From Spinacia oleracea (lineage: Eukaryota; Streptophyta; Magnoliopsida; Caryophyllales; Amaranthaceae), in the NCBI RefSeq assembly GCF_020520425.1, contig NC_079487.1, forward strand, positions 13,527,133 through 13,591,132: a DNA stretch of 64,000 nt, in the 5' to 3' direction. Positions 24,571-36,491 of the stretch are shown piece by piece (the first letter of the stretch is position 1; every line of letters begins with the position of its first letter). The translations under genes and the position numbers were made by a program. The notes beneath the pieces are model-generated. The model worked only from the letters and a program-made list of their open reading frames with translations, was not told the origin of the DNA and made no database searches.

Positions 24571-26965
24571 GTCTACTTGGGTATAGAACATCAAACAATA
24601 GAATATCAACAGGCACTTTGAGAGTCCTTTGAATATTCTGTTCTCCTTGAAGCACTTGTAAAGTCTTCTGAGAGATGTATATTCTTTAAAGCCACTTCTA
24701 AAGTCCTTAAAGAATATGTGTTCGGATTTTCTAAAGAACTTCGAAAAGCCTCCGGAATGTCAGTTTATGTTTGTTGTTCGCCTCGAAGACTTTCGAGGTC
24801 TATTTTCTCCCACTTGTCATTTTGGAAACTAATCTCCAAAAGGACATTATTTCGAGCAAACAAACATTATGTTCTCAAAAATTTGTGGTAGAAAGAATAC
24901 CCTTTTTTCTCATTTGAATAAATCACAATGAAACATATATCTATACTTGGGTCTTATTTTGTTGAATAACAAACACTAAGCTCCCACTGAGTTTAGAAAC
25001 TCCTTAGATATATAAATTATTGAAAGATATTCTGAAATTACTTTTCAATAGCTTTGACGAATTTGGTTTAGTTTGGTGGTAGTTGAGCATTTTGTTTAGA
25101 AATTATAGGAAAGTTCTTTATGATTCATCATTGATCGAATCAAGTACCAATTGGCTTCAATCATTCCAATTTAGATAAACCATATCTTATGGTGCTCGAT
25201 CGTGAAATTACAACACACAATCATTGATGATCATTCTTGACTTAAGTAATCATCAACATGATCTAACCTAGATTTTTATGATTTCTTGCCAAGTGGACGT
25301 TTTTATACTTTCCTATGAATCTTTGAACTAGCCAAACAGATTCAAACTTATATCACTTTGAGTAAATAAATCCATATTCACTCAAAACCATGTGAAATAA
25401 TAAAGTCATAAAATCTTTCTTTAGCTTTGAACTCTATTGTCTAGGCGTTCTAACAATAGTTCATATCTTTTGTTACTTTCAACAAGTAAGACTAGGTTGT
25501 CTTGAATTGATCTAGAAATAAACCAACTTTCAAAAGTCCATCAAAATAGAGCTTTAGAACGTTAACTTGTTGACATGGTCTAAGTAACAATGCTAAAGGT
25601 TTGTGGAACTCAAATCAAGATATTGATTTGAACCTAGTAAAGTTCTTAGTATTTAAAGAGTTGTTTGTTTTAATCAAGCATACATGACTCAACCCGAAAT
25701 GACCATTTCATTCAAATAAACAAACAAACATTATTTTTGTTTTTCTTGAATGTGAGTCTTTCTGTGTTTGAAACAGAAATTCAGGTATGCTGATTATGGA
25801 ACAAAATAGCCATTAAGTTCCAGTCTTGAAAGGACTTAAAAAAAACTAGATGACCCTACAACTAATGTAGCATTGCCATGCTTCATTTCCCACTTGTAGG
25901 CCATTAGTGTAGCCTAGCTTCCATTGTTTGAGTTATTACCGAAGTAAGAACCTCAAGCGGTATATGATACCAAGGAAGTTTGATTGCTAGGTTACTTTTT
26001 CTTTAAACATAAACTTATAGGTAGAAACGGAATCGTAAATCCTTTCATTTGTTCCTTGTTTTCCTATTTCTTGTACCCTTTCTTATAGTCTTAAGAATTG
26101 ACTTCTCTAGTGTTGACTTTTATACTTTGTAGATATGTCCAATGTCACTCCAACAAGGTCCCAACCATTTAATTTATGTTGAATATTTTGCTTCAACTAG
26201 ATGATCTTACCAGAAGCTTCTAAAGTTCTCTAAGCATCGGTCTATTCGAATGTCTAGGGACTAGACTCATTCAAGAATTAAATGGATAAAAGATATTAGG
26301 TTGTTAACCATTGGTAAAGCTGAGCGTTTAAACTCAATGCTTTATGATCTCAAAACTACATTGTATTTTGAATTCACAAGCACCAATTGGTTTGTCATTC
26401 AACTTTGATACTCGAAAACAACCATAAAAGTCGCTATAAGAAACGTACATATTAAATTTCTCACTTTCTCTCATTTCCGTGAATCGTTCTTGGATTCACT
26501 ACTAATCGAGGAAATTTACTGTTACCCTTCTAAAAGGATTTTTGCAGTAAAAGATATTTAATTATAAATAATAATTAAAACATACATTGAAGCATGCAAA
26601 GTCTAAACATTTATCATGAGTAATAATTTGAAAATTAAAGCAATCATGCAATTTAAACAAGTCATTGGCATTTTATTCGAATTTATTGTTCCGGCAGGTG
26701 TGAATAAAATTATTCCAAGACCCTTAAATCATTGAATAATTAAGCACATTATGTATTTAGACTCAATTCTAAAATATTTTAGGTAAGCAAATTCTTTGCT
26801 AATAGTCTAGAAACTACTCTTGGTTGATAGGTACGTCTAAGAACTTATTAGATAAACCTATCGATTTTGCCACGACATAAAAGGACTCCTTACTTATATC
26901 ATTGAGTTTCACCAAAACTAACATGTACTCACAATTATTTGTGTACCTTACCCCTTTAGGATCAA

Positions 26966-27255
26966 TAACTAAGACCTCGCTATGGCGGAAAACTATTACT
27001 AAGATTGATGTAAAGGTTATCCAAGTAAGTGTTATTTTGGCATGGCACCTTTTAACCCAATTTTTAAAGTTTGGAACTTAAGGCTCTTACTATGTTGGTT
27101 AGATTTTAAGTAACTAACACCTCGCTATGGTGGAAAACTAGTACTAAGATTGATGTAAAGGTTATCCAAGTAAGTGTTATTTTGGCATGGCACCTTTTAA
27201 CCCAATTTTTAAAGTTTGGAACTTAAGGCTCTTACTATGTTGGTTAGATTTTAAG
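26966..27255. repeat. 145-bp tandem duplication in E2 interior
   Basis: The unit starting TAACTAAGACCTCGCTATGG at 26966 is repeated from 27111. The E1 counterpart near 6328-6470 has a single copy, so the duplication is private to E2. Confidence 0.9.
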
Positions 27256-29389
27256 TGAACTAAAATCCTTAATCATGCAACATAATCAAGCCATAATCTC
27301 ATGCATAATTAAGACATATTTAAAATCAATAAATAACTTAAAGCATGCATAAGATATAAATGTGATCTAGTATGGCCCGACTTCATCTTGAAGCTTCAAC
27401 TTCAAACTCCGTCTTAAAAATGGATTGGAAACTCCGTCTTGAATTTCACCATGGGAGGCGCCATTTTCTTCAAATAGGATAAACTATAATTGATACTAAT
27501 TACAACTATTTGATGGTACGCATACCATATTTAAATTAACAAATTTGGTGCATTAGACCAATTTTACATTCAAATTAATGGTACGTAGACCATATTTTCT
27601 ATCCTATTTGGGCCATACTAATCACTTTCCATAACCTGCAAAACAGTACATTTACAATATACCATTCACCCATTCATTTATCAATGAATGGCCTACATAA
27701 CTGGTTAGTAGAACATATTATGCATCACATAAATATTTGCATCAATTAATCAAGGGTTCCAATAATCTACCAATTATTCAATCCTTATTAATTCTAATCA
27801 AGTTGTTTTAACCTTAAACGAATGTAGACCTAATCAAGAGTTTATGACTAAAACGCTCCTACTTAAACCAAGAAATTTACATGCTTTACTAATTTTAAAT
27901 ATAAAATTGTATTTCCTAGTCTAACCGGAAACATACAAATTTAATTAAAATTTAAAGCTCATATAAATTATTATTTGAATCCTTTAATTTATTTTCAGTT
28001 TATTAAATTAATTAATTTAAATTTAATCAAGGTTTTAATTTTAGTAAAATAATTAGTATAAATAAAATTTATAATAATTAAATTATTCAAAATTAAATTC
28101 TGAGAAAAAATTAAATTACGAATTTTAAATTTAATTTAAATCGTTTTTCTAACTGAAAATCAAAATTAAATTAAAACAAATCAATCGGGTCAAGACGAGG
28201 CCATGGGCTTGCGCCCATGCCCCATCGAGTCTACGAGGCAGCATCGCCCCACTCGACTGATCGCACAGCAAGGCACGAGCAGCCACGCGCAAACGGAGCA
28301 AGCCAAGCAAGCCACGCTTGCGCGCAGCAGCTTGCTCATTGTGTCGTAGCATTGCTTGCTGGGCGAGGCAGCGCTCGCTGTGTGCGGGGCAGCGCTCGCT
28401 GGTCGAGCCAGCTCTCGCTCCCTGCGCGCGCGCGCCTCGTCTCGCATGGCGCCTTGCCTCTCGCCCCATCCGCCCATGCAACCCGCAACACTCGATCAAG
28501 GCAGGGCTACTGCCTTGTGCTCGCGTGCCACATGCTTGCTCGCTGCATATGTACCGCATGGGCGACGAGCTCCCTTGCTCGTCGTCGCATGCCCGCACTA
28601 TATAACACCCCTTAAGGGTAACACTTAGCGTCCATTGCTTTGTGCGTGCAAGATTCGTGAGCGGTTTTTATAAAAATCAAACTTTATAATTTAAATTTAT
28701 AGACGAATTAATAAATCATATTAATTTCAAAAATTTAGGGCGAAAAATTGAAAATTTATTATTCAAATTAATTTCCGATCAAGTTTATTTTCATGGATTC
28801 AAATCTAGATCATAAAAATTTAAAATTTTCCAAATTTAACAAATTTTATGGTGGTTTTTAATCATGGATTCCTAATTAAATTGTCAATTAATTATGAAAA
28901 TCAAATCAAATTCTAAATTATTCGAATTTCAACAAATTAATTACAATTACAAATTAGGTTGTATAATTAACAAGCTTAGGCATTAAAATTGTTAAACATA
29001 TACAGTAGGTCAATCATAGATTCACTATTTACAAACAAGAATCGCAAATATTTAATTTAACATCTTAAAAATTACAAATTTTGCGTTCAAAAAAACTAAA
29101 ACCTCCGAAAAGTCATAGTTAGGCTTCGAATTTGGGAATTCTGGGTTCGGCATCAAATCTATGATTTTAGTCAAAATTTTAAAACGTCGTTTACATGCGA
29201 AATTCACTATAAAATTATACGATTCCGACCATTATTGACTAAACTGCCGAAAATTCTGCGAACATATAATTAAATAATCGCACGAATTTGCAATTAATTA
29301 CAAAAAACGAAATTAATCACCCCTTTAATTCATTTCAAATTTATAAAATTTAACCATGTTAACTATAATTTATTATGGAATTAATTAGA

Positions 29390-29403
29390 GGCTCGTGATA
29401 CCA
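29390..29403 (-). other. Primer binding site of E2
   Basis: The minus strand reads TGGTATCACGAGCC one base inside the LTR. The first eight bases fit initiator tRNA-Met. The same site occurs in E1 at 31023-31036. Confidence 0.7.
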
Positions 29404-29404
29404 C

Positions 29405-30855
29405 TGTTAAGTTATGATACATATAAAACATGTATATTTCTTGCGGAAAAATCATAAAGCCAGGAATCCAAATTAATTGCCACATAACAATTAGCATAAT
29501 TTAGGATGCATACATTTGTAGCGTGCCCTCCCTAGCTGCTCCCGAACCGAACAAGAACAAGTTTAGGACTCCAAGTGTAGTCTCTCCGTAGATAGTCCAC
29601 AGCACGTTCGGATCCGCCTTAGATTCAATTAACTAGAATTTAGCCTAAGGTTTTATGTTTATTCGATTATAATTTGTAGCAAATTATTAACTTTAGTTTT
29701 AACCTTAAAACTATATGAATACTTGAATTGATTGATTATAAATTGTGAATGCCATCGCCTATTTATATGGTAGGATTATCGGAACTAGAAACCTACTAGG
29801 ATTCAATTAATCTAATCTTGTTAGAATTAGATATTAATTAAAACTATTAAGTTAATGTTTAATTCAACAACTAACTCTAGTAGTTTTAGGAAATTAATCT
29901 TTAATCTAATCCTAATCGCTTAAGGATTCGATGTATGCACGAACTCAACGCACACACGCACGCACAGCCCACGAGGGGCGTAAGGCGCGCGCGCGCGCGG
30001 AGAGAGCTCGGCCCAGCAACTGCTCGCAGCCCACGAAGGGCGCGCGCTCTGCTGGCCTCCCTGGGCCTGGCCTTGCGCTTTTCTTGGCTGGGCCTTGTGG
30101 TGCTGGCGGGCTGCCTTGCTGCCTTGCGCGCATGGGCTTTGCAAGGCGCAGGCCTGGCTTCGTGCTGGGCCTTGCGTCTAGCAAGCTCATCCGATGTTTA
30201 TTTCGTACGACGCGCTTCCGATTAATTTTCCGATTCCGGAATTCATTTCCGATTCGAACAATATTTAATATTTCCGATTCCGGGATTAATTTCCGTTTCG
30301 AACACATATTTAATATTTCCGATTCCGGAATTATTTTCCGATTCCGATAATATTTCCGATTCCGACAATATTTCTGTTTCCGGCAATATTTCCGATTCCG
30401 ACAATATTTCCATTTCCAATAATATTTTCCGATACGTACCATATTTCCGTTTCCGACAAAATCTACGACTTGGATAATATTTATATTTTCGATATGATCC
30501 ATATTTCCGTTTCCGGCAATATCATCGTTTCCGGAGTATTCATAATTTGCCTTTTGACGATTTCAGCTCCCACTGGAACCGAGATCCGTCGATTCCGAAT
30601 ATCCATAAATAGAGTATTTAATTCACTTAAATACTTGATCCGTTCACGTACTATTTGTGTGACCCTACGAGTTCAATCAAGAGTAAGTTGTGGATTAATA
30701 TTATTAATTCCACTTGAACTGAAACGGCCTCTAGCTAGGCATACAGTTCACTTGATCTCACTGAATTATTAACTTGTATAATTAATTGATACTGAACCGC
30801 ATTTATTAGACTTAGCTTTGAATGCATACTTGGACCAAGGGCATTATTTACTTCA
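29405..30855 (-). repeat. 5' LTR of E2
   Basis: This LTR is 1451 bp, the same length as the 3' LTR, and very similar to it. It ends TTTACTTCA at 30855 on the plus strand. TATA box on the minus strand at 29760-29767; TTCCG minisatellite at 30216-30537. Confidence 0.85.
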
Positions 30856-31037
30856 TTTTCGACCATTATTGACTAAACTGCCGAAAATCCTGCGAACATA
30901 TAATTAATAATCGCACGAATTTGCAATTAATTACAAAAATCGAAATTAATCACCCCTTTAATTCATTGCAAATTTATAAAATTTAACCATGTGAACTATA
31001 ATTAATTATGGAATTAATTAGAGGCTCGTGATACCAC
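30856..31037 (-). mobile_element. E1 leader and primer site
   Basis: From 30861 this matches the E2 leader at 29228-29404, ending in the same TGGTATCACGAGCC-type primer site (minus strand, 31023-31036) beside the next LTR. It is the leader of E1, separated from the E1 interior (ending 20367) by E2. Confidence 0.8.
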
Positions 31038-32467
31038 TGTTAGGTTATGACAAATATAAAACATATATTTCATGCGGAAAAACCATAAAGCCAAGAATCC
31101 AAATTAATTGCCACATAACAATTAGCATAATTTAGGATGCATACATTTGTAGCGTGCCTTCCCTAGCTGCTCCCGAACCGAACAAGAACAAGTTTAGGAC
31201 TCCAAGTGTAGTCCCTCCGTAGATAGTCCACAGCACGTTCGGATCCGCCTTAGATTCAATTAACTAGAATTTAGCCTAAGGTATTATGTTATTCGTTTAT
31301 AATTTTGTGGTAAATTATTAACCTTAGTTTTTAACTTAAAACTATATGAATACTTTAAATTGATGTATTATAAATTGTGATTGTCATCACCTATTTATAG
31401 AGTAGGATTATCGGAACTAGAAACCTACTAGGATTCAACTTATCTAATTCTATTAGAATTTGATTCAAACTAAATCTATTAGTTTTAGTGTTTTGCATAA
31501 CAACTAATTCTAGTAGTTTCAGGAAAATAGTATAATCGGATAAATCTAAATGCTTAAGGATTCGTAACATGCACGAACACACCAACACGCACGAACAGCC
31601 CACGAGGGGGCCTGCCCTCGCGCGTGGTGGACTGGCTCGGCCCAGCAGCTGGTACGCAGCCCACGAAGGGCGCGCCAGCTTGCTGGCCTTGCCGCATGTT
31701 GGGTCTGGCCTTGCTTCGTTGCTTGGCTGGGCCTTGCTTGCCTTGGTGGGCTGCTGGCTCGCCTACTGTGCGCGGGCTTCGCTAGGCGCGGGCCTAGCTT
31801 CGTGTTCGGCCTTGCGTCTAGCAAGCTCGTCCGATGTTTATTTCGTACGTCGCGCTTCCGATTAATTTTCCCATTCCGGAATTCATTTCCGATTCGAACA
31901 ATATTTAATATTTCCGATTCCGGAATTAATTACCGTTTCGAACAAATATTTAATATTTCCGATTCCGGAAATTATTTCCGATTCAGATAATATTTCCGAT
32001 TCCGATAATATTTCCGATTCCGGCAATATTTCCATTTCCGATAATATTTTCCGATACGTACCATGTTTCCGTTTCCGGCAACATCTACGACTTAGATAAT
32101 ATTTATATTTCCGATACGATCTTTATTTCCGTTTCCGGCAATATCATCGTTTCCGGAGTATTCATAATTTGCCTTTTGACGATTTCAGCTCCCACTGGAA
32201 CCGAGATCCGTCGATTCCGAATATCCATAAATGGAGTATTTAATTCACTTAAATACTTGATCCGTTCACGTGCTATTTTTATGACCCTACGGGTTTAGTC
32301 AAGAGTAAGTTGTGGATTAATATTATTAATTCCACTTGAACTGAAGCGGCCTCTAGCTAGGCATACAGTTCACTTGATCTCACTGAATTATTAACGTGTA
32401 TAATTAATTAATACTGAACCGCATTTATTACACTTAACATTGAATGCATACTTGGACCAAGGGAATT
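31038..32467 (-). repeat. 5' LTR of E1, split by a CACTA transposon
   Basis: This LTR starts TGTTAGGTTATG and matches the E2 LTRs, with a TATA box (minus) at 31392-31399 and a TTCCG minisatellite at 31856-32160. It is interrupted at 32467; its last ten bases, ATTTCCTTCA, reappear at 36482-36491 after the CACTA element. The flank CGAAC at 36492-36496 is the expected TSD copy in the LINE; the other copy lies left of the window. Confidence 0.85.
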
Positions 32468-35400
32468 CACTACAAGAAATCAGTCGTTTAGCGACGGAAA
32501 TTTCAGTCGTTAAACACCAAAAATCGGTCGCAAAACACCTTTAGCGACGGATTAGCGACTGATCTGATCCGTCACTAAACACCTAGTCGCAAATTTATAA
32601 CTGTAACGAACTTGCGACTAAAGAATTAGTAGTCCCTAAATAGTGATCGATAATTTCAGTGTTATTATAACGACTAGATTGTGACTGTCACTATTTTGTG
32701 ACTGAACTTTCGAGTCATTGATTGGTAACTAACATTTTTCCCGTTCCTAATTAGAAATCAACAATTCAATAGCCAATTAGCAACGTGATCAATTGGTCAC
32801 AATCTCGCGACCGACATATTAGTACTACGTAATTTGCTTTTGGCAAAATGTGTGGCAAATTAGCAACTAGATAATTCTCAGTCGCAAATTGGAGTCATAA
32901 ATTTTACCCAGGTTAGCAACTAATCTACCCGACTCAAATCTTTACAAGATTTATTTTTCTTATAATCGACTTGTATTGTAAAGAATCAAATATTGATATA
33001 TTCACACCAGATTTGTGTCATATTTGTTTTGAAGCAATTTATATCCTTTAGCTAAAAACTCTATAAAAATGGAAATTCAATTACTAGCAATCAGTTACAT
33101 CATGATGATATACTTGAAGAGACTACACTGAAGAGTACGAAGTACTAAAAAACAATAGATTACATTAAGGCTTCATTTTGTAGGTAAAAAATCTTAAAAT
33201 GAAATATATAAAATGATAATTTACAATCAAAGAGACTAAGATAACAAATAAAATCGTGTCATTCATATTGATGTGGCTTCTTCATTTCTTAACTATTATA
33301 CCCTGCAGCAAACCAGCAAACACAAAAACATAAAAAGTGTGATTAATATGGGAAAGTCACAATTGATTTTACAAACTAGACTAAAATGAAAAACTTTTTT
33401 GAGAGTTATCATAAACTGAAACAAAAAAACTTAAGTTGTCCATATCATAATTGGAAAAACAGAAAGAAAGAGAACAAACCAAGTTGATGTTGATTTCAGT
33501 ACTGTATCATTATTCTGCATAATCATGTACTCTCTTAATACAAATTCACCAACTCCAAGACATTTCAAGTCGCCAAATTGCATCCATACTCCACAAAGAA
33601 AGAGCATTTATAATCAATCATACAGCTACTAACCAAATAATTCGCATAACCAATGTGCAACAAATTTGAGAGATTACTTAAGTGGAGGTAAGATACTAAG
33701 ATCCCTGTGATCTTGAAAGAGCACAACCCTGTTACAATCAGCAAAACCCAAATCATGAATCCTCACCATTGTCTCAAAACTTACCAGTCCAAAATTTCAT
33801 TCTCCTGTAATTGAGAGAACACATGCATCAAAACTAACCAATTAACAACGCGTTTCCAAACAAGAGCAGTACCAGAAATTTAATTACGCAAAGTGTTAAG
33901 ATTACGACATCTCTATGTTTCTCCAAATGCTCAAGTTCCTCTTCCTCGTCTTTCAAATCCCTAACAAGACAAACAATAAAAATCAAACCCTGATTGGAAT
34001 CAAATCCGAAATCAACCCAAACGAAGGAGTACGAAAGAAGAACTCAATTAAAATTCCATCAAAATACGGAATCATGCAAATGGTTTGAGAATTAACAACT
34101 AACTTCTACACCCAAAAAACAAAATTGAAAATCAACAACAAATTGTCGAAAATTCAATCGAAACCCGACTAAAAATAAAAAAAAAAAATCATAAATTTAA
34201 ATTGAAAACCATAAAGAAGGGAAATATGGTACAAATTAAGCAAACCTGAGAACTATTGAGGATGTGGAGAAGAGGATGTACCACTGATCCTCATTTGAAG
34301 AGATGGGAGAGGTGAGAGAACTAGCGACTGCTAGGAATGAAGGGACCAAAGTTTTAGGTTAAAAATGAATACATTTTTTCCTTTTCATATTAAATTTTTT
34401 AAACCACTCTAATTAACCGTTTACCCAAATTTCTTTACCGCCCAAATTTTAACTAAACCGCCTAATATTTTTTTAAGATTCATTTTACAGTATTTAAATG
34501 GGTACTCCGTATATTAATATTGATTAATTAATTAATTAAGAAATTTTCATAAATGTTATATAGGTATAACAAAGTTTAATCATTATAAGAAATTAGTTAT
34601 TTATGAATTTAAATAGAAAGACATTTTTGGGGCCTTAAATATATAGCTCACTCCATGTTTAATACTCCGTAACAAAAAAAAGTCCAGTCTAGGGAATTGT
34701 CCCAAGTTATGAGATGAATACCAAGTATATTTCCACAAGTTCAAATAAATTCCGATAATATAGGTGTAGAAAATCCCTTATCTTAATTGAATACTAAGGC
34801 TATATTTTGTGAGTTCTATGAGTATGTGATACACTTTGTTTTTTACCCTGATAAATAATATCTTTAATAATCACCCATACGACACATCTACATAGATAAA
34901 ATAGATATGTACACCACAGATTTTGATAAAACACATAACAACTACAATAAAAACAATTACTATTCCGCCTCTTAAAGCACAACTCGTATTCCACCACTTA
35001 TATTTTGACTTGATCAGTGATTTTCGATGTCTTCGCATCTTTCCAAGTAGATCCCTTCCCAAATTGTGCACGAATTTTTCTAATCGTTGAGTTAATGAAA
35101 ACCCAGATGCCATACAATCGAGATCGCCTTCTCAATTATTCATACACTAAAAATTAAATTCTCATCCATATATGAGAATCAAGAATAATAAATTGGGAAC
35201 AACCCTGAAAATTGGGAACAAACCACGGTAAATAAACGAAAAAGGCAAAATCTGAAGAGAAAACAAGAAGAAGGGACAAAATGGTCTAGTTTTATGACAA
35301 AAATTGGAATATTTCCGACCTAAACAACCAAGAAAATTGAACCCTGTATTGTCTTCTTACTTACTTATGCAACAAATAAAGAGTCAACATAAACTAGGAA

Positions 35401-36478
35401 ATTAAAATTGAATATATTTCAAATAGGAAGAACAAACTTAAACAACAAAGAAAAATGGGAAGAAATTTGTGGAAAGAGGGAGTAAAAGATAGCGGGTTGT
35501 TTTTTTAATTGAATGTAGATGTATCGTGTATGAACCAAACTAGATTTTTAGTATTAAGTTATTGGTGAGGTCATTACTAAAATAGAAAAATATAGAACAT
35601 AACGGGGCATATGAAAAAGGAAAGGGTAAATAGATTCTTATACAGAGGGAATAGTTTAAGAACTTGTGTGGGTAAGGAATAATAAAAGATAGAGTTTTAA
35701 TATGTACAATAAAACAAAAGAAGGAAGATCAATCATAAACAAATTAAAATTTATATATACCTTCCTTAAATTTGATTTTTATCCTAGATGTTAAAAAATA
35801 AATGGATGAAATATGCATACTAGTAGAATACTATTTAACCCAACCAAATCTTAAAAATAGAGGAATTATTATGAATTATAATTTTATGCAAATAATTTTA
35901 TTTCCAATAATTACAAAGTTTCTCAAAAAAAAAACATTAGCAAATTTGCAACCATAATTTTGCAGGCGATACTCTGTTCATAATAGATTAGGGCGGTAAG
36001 GTTCTTTTTGTAGTTATATGAGACTAAAATTTAATTGGCCACAAAATTGCGACTAGAATGTGTCATCAAAGTTTTTCCGTATTTAATTAGTGACGGAAAA
36101 TTTATCAGTAATTATTTTCTGACCAACTCTTTCCGACTGAAATGGCGTCTGTAGTTAAATAGGGATTGAAATATTTCTGTAATAAAATAGTGATCAACAA
36201 TTATTTTGTAACTATTTGGCGACCGAAATTTTGTGACTGAAGATTTGTTGGCGGTAAAATAGAGACCAAATAATTTTCAGTAGATAATTAGTGACTAACC
36301 TTCAACTAGTTGTTAATTTGTAACCGGTTTTTGTAACTAAAGATGAATTGGTTGGTAAATATTGACGGAAAAAATATCAGTAATTAATTGGTGACTGACA
36401 CTTGAGGAGTAGTAATTTAGCTACTGATTTTCCTACGGTCGCAAAAATCTGTCTCTAAAAGGCCTGTTTCTTGTAGTG
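32468..36478. mobile_element. CACTA (En/Spm-type) DNA transposon, non-autonomous, TSD ATT
   Basis: The ends are CACTACAAGAAAT at 32468 and its inverse, TTTCTTGTAGTG, ending at 36478, with a 3-bp TSD ATT at 32465-32467 and 36479-36481. Three-bp TSDs and CACTA ends define the superfamily. Both ends are rich in short subterminal words (AGCGACGG, AGTCGC, GCGACTGA), the expected transposase binding repeats. The 4.0-kb interior encodes no recognisable transposase; a minus-strand 80-codon frame at 34871-35113 has no recognised family. So it is probably moved by a related element elsewhere. Confidence 0.93.
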
Positions 36479-36491
36479 ATTATTTCCTTCA

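Larger units (their letters stand above)
21819..29404 (-). mobile_element. E2 interior, non-coding or decayed
   Basis: There is no frame longer than about 100 codons that I can link to a protein. AT-rich sequence fills 21819-28140, and a GC-rich block with artefact open frames lies at 28190-28600. A copia RNase H relic is suspected around 22880-23060. The part from 26715 on matches the E1 fragments at 6063 and 19632. Two tandem duplications are annotated separately. This could be a large non-autonomous derivative or simply an old degraded copy. Confidence 0.55.
20368..30855 (-). mobile_element. Element E2: Ty1/copia-like LTR retrotransposon with decayed interior
   Basis: LTRs at 20368-21818 and 29405-30855 (1451 bp each) enclose a 7.6-kb interior, minus orientation. 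A primer site at 29390-29403 directly abuts the 5' LTR. No gag-pol frame survives. The stretch near 22880-23060 resembles, read on the minus strand, a scrambled copia RNase H region; this is from memory of related elements and is only inference. E2 lies in the leader of its relative E1: the flanks ATTCC (20363-20367) and TTTTC (30856-30860) look like a decayed 5-bp TSD, and E1 sequence resumes exactly after it (GACCATTATTGAC). Confidence 0.8.

Noticed and set aside
29405-32467. LTR-short leader-LTR read as a TRIM or tandem retrotransposon
   Set aside because: The leader rejoins across E2 with the E1 interior at 20367, so nested insertion explains it better.
34871-35113. 80-codon minus-strand frame in the CACTA element (MASGFSLTQRL)
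   Set aside because: No family recognised and no splice partners found; kept only as a note in the CACTA entry.
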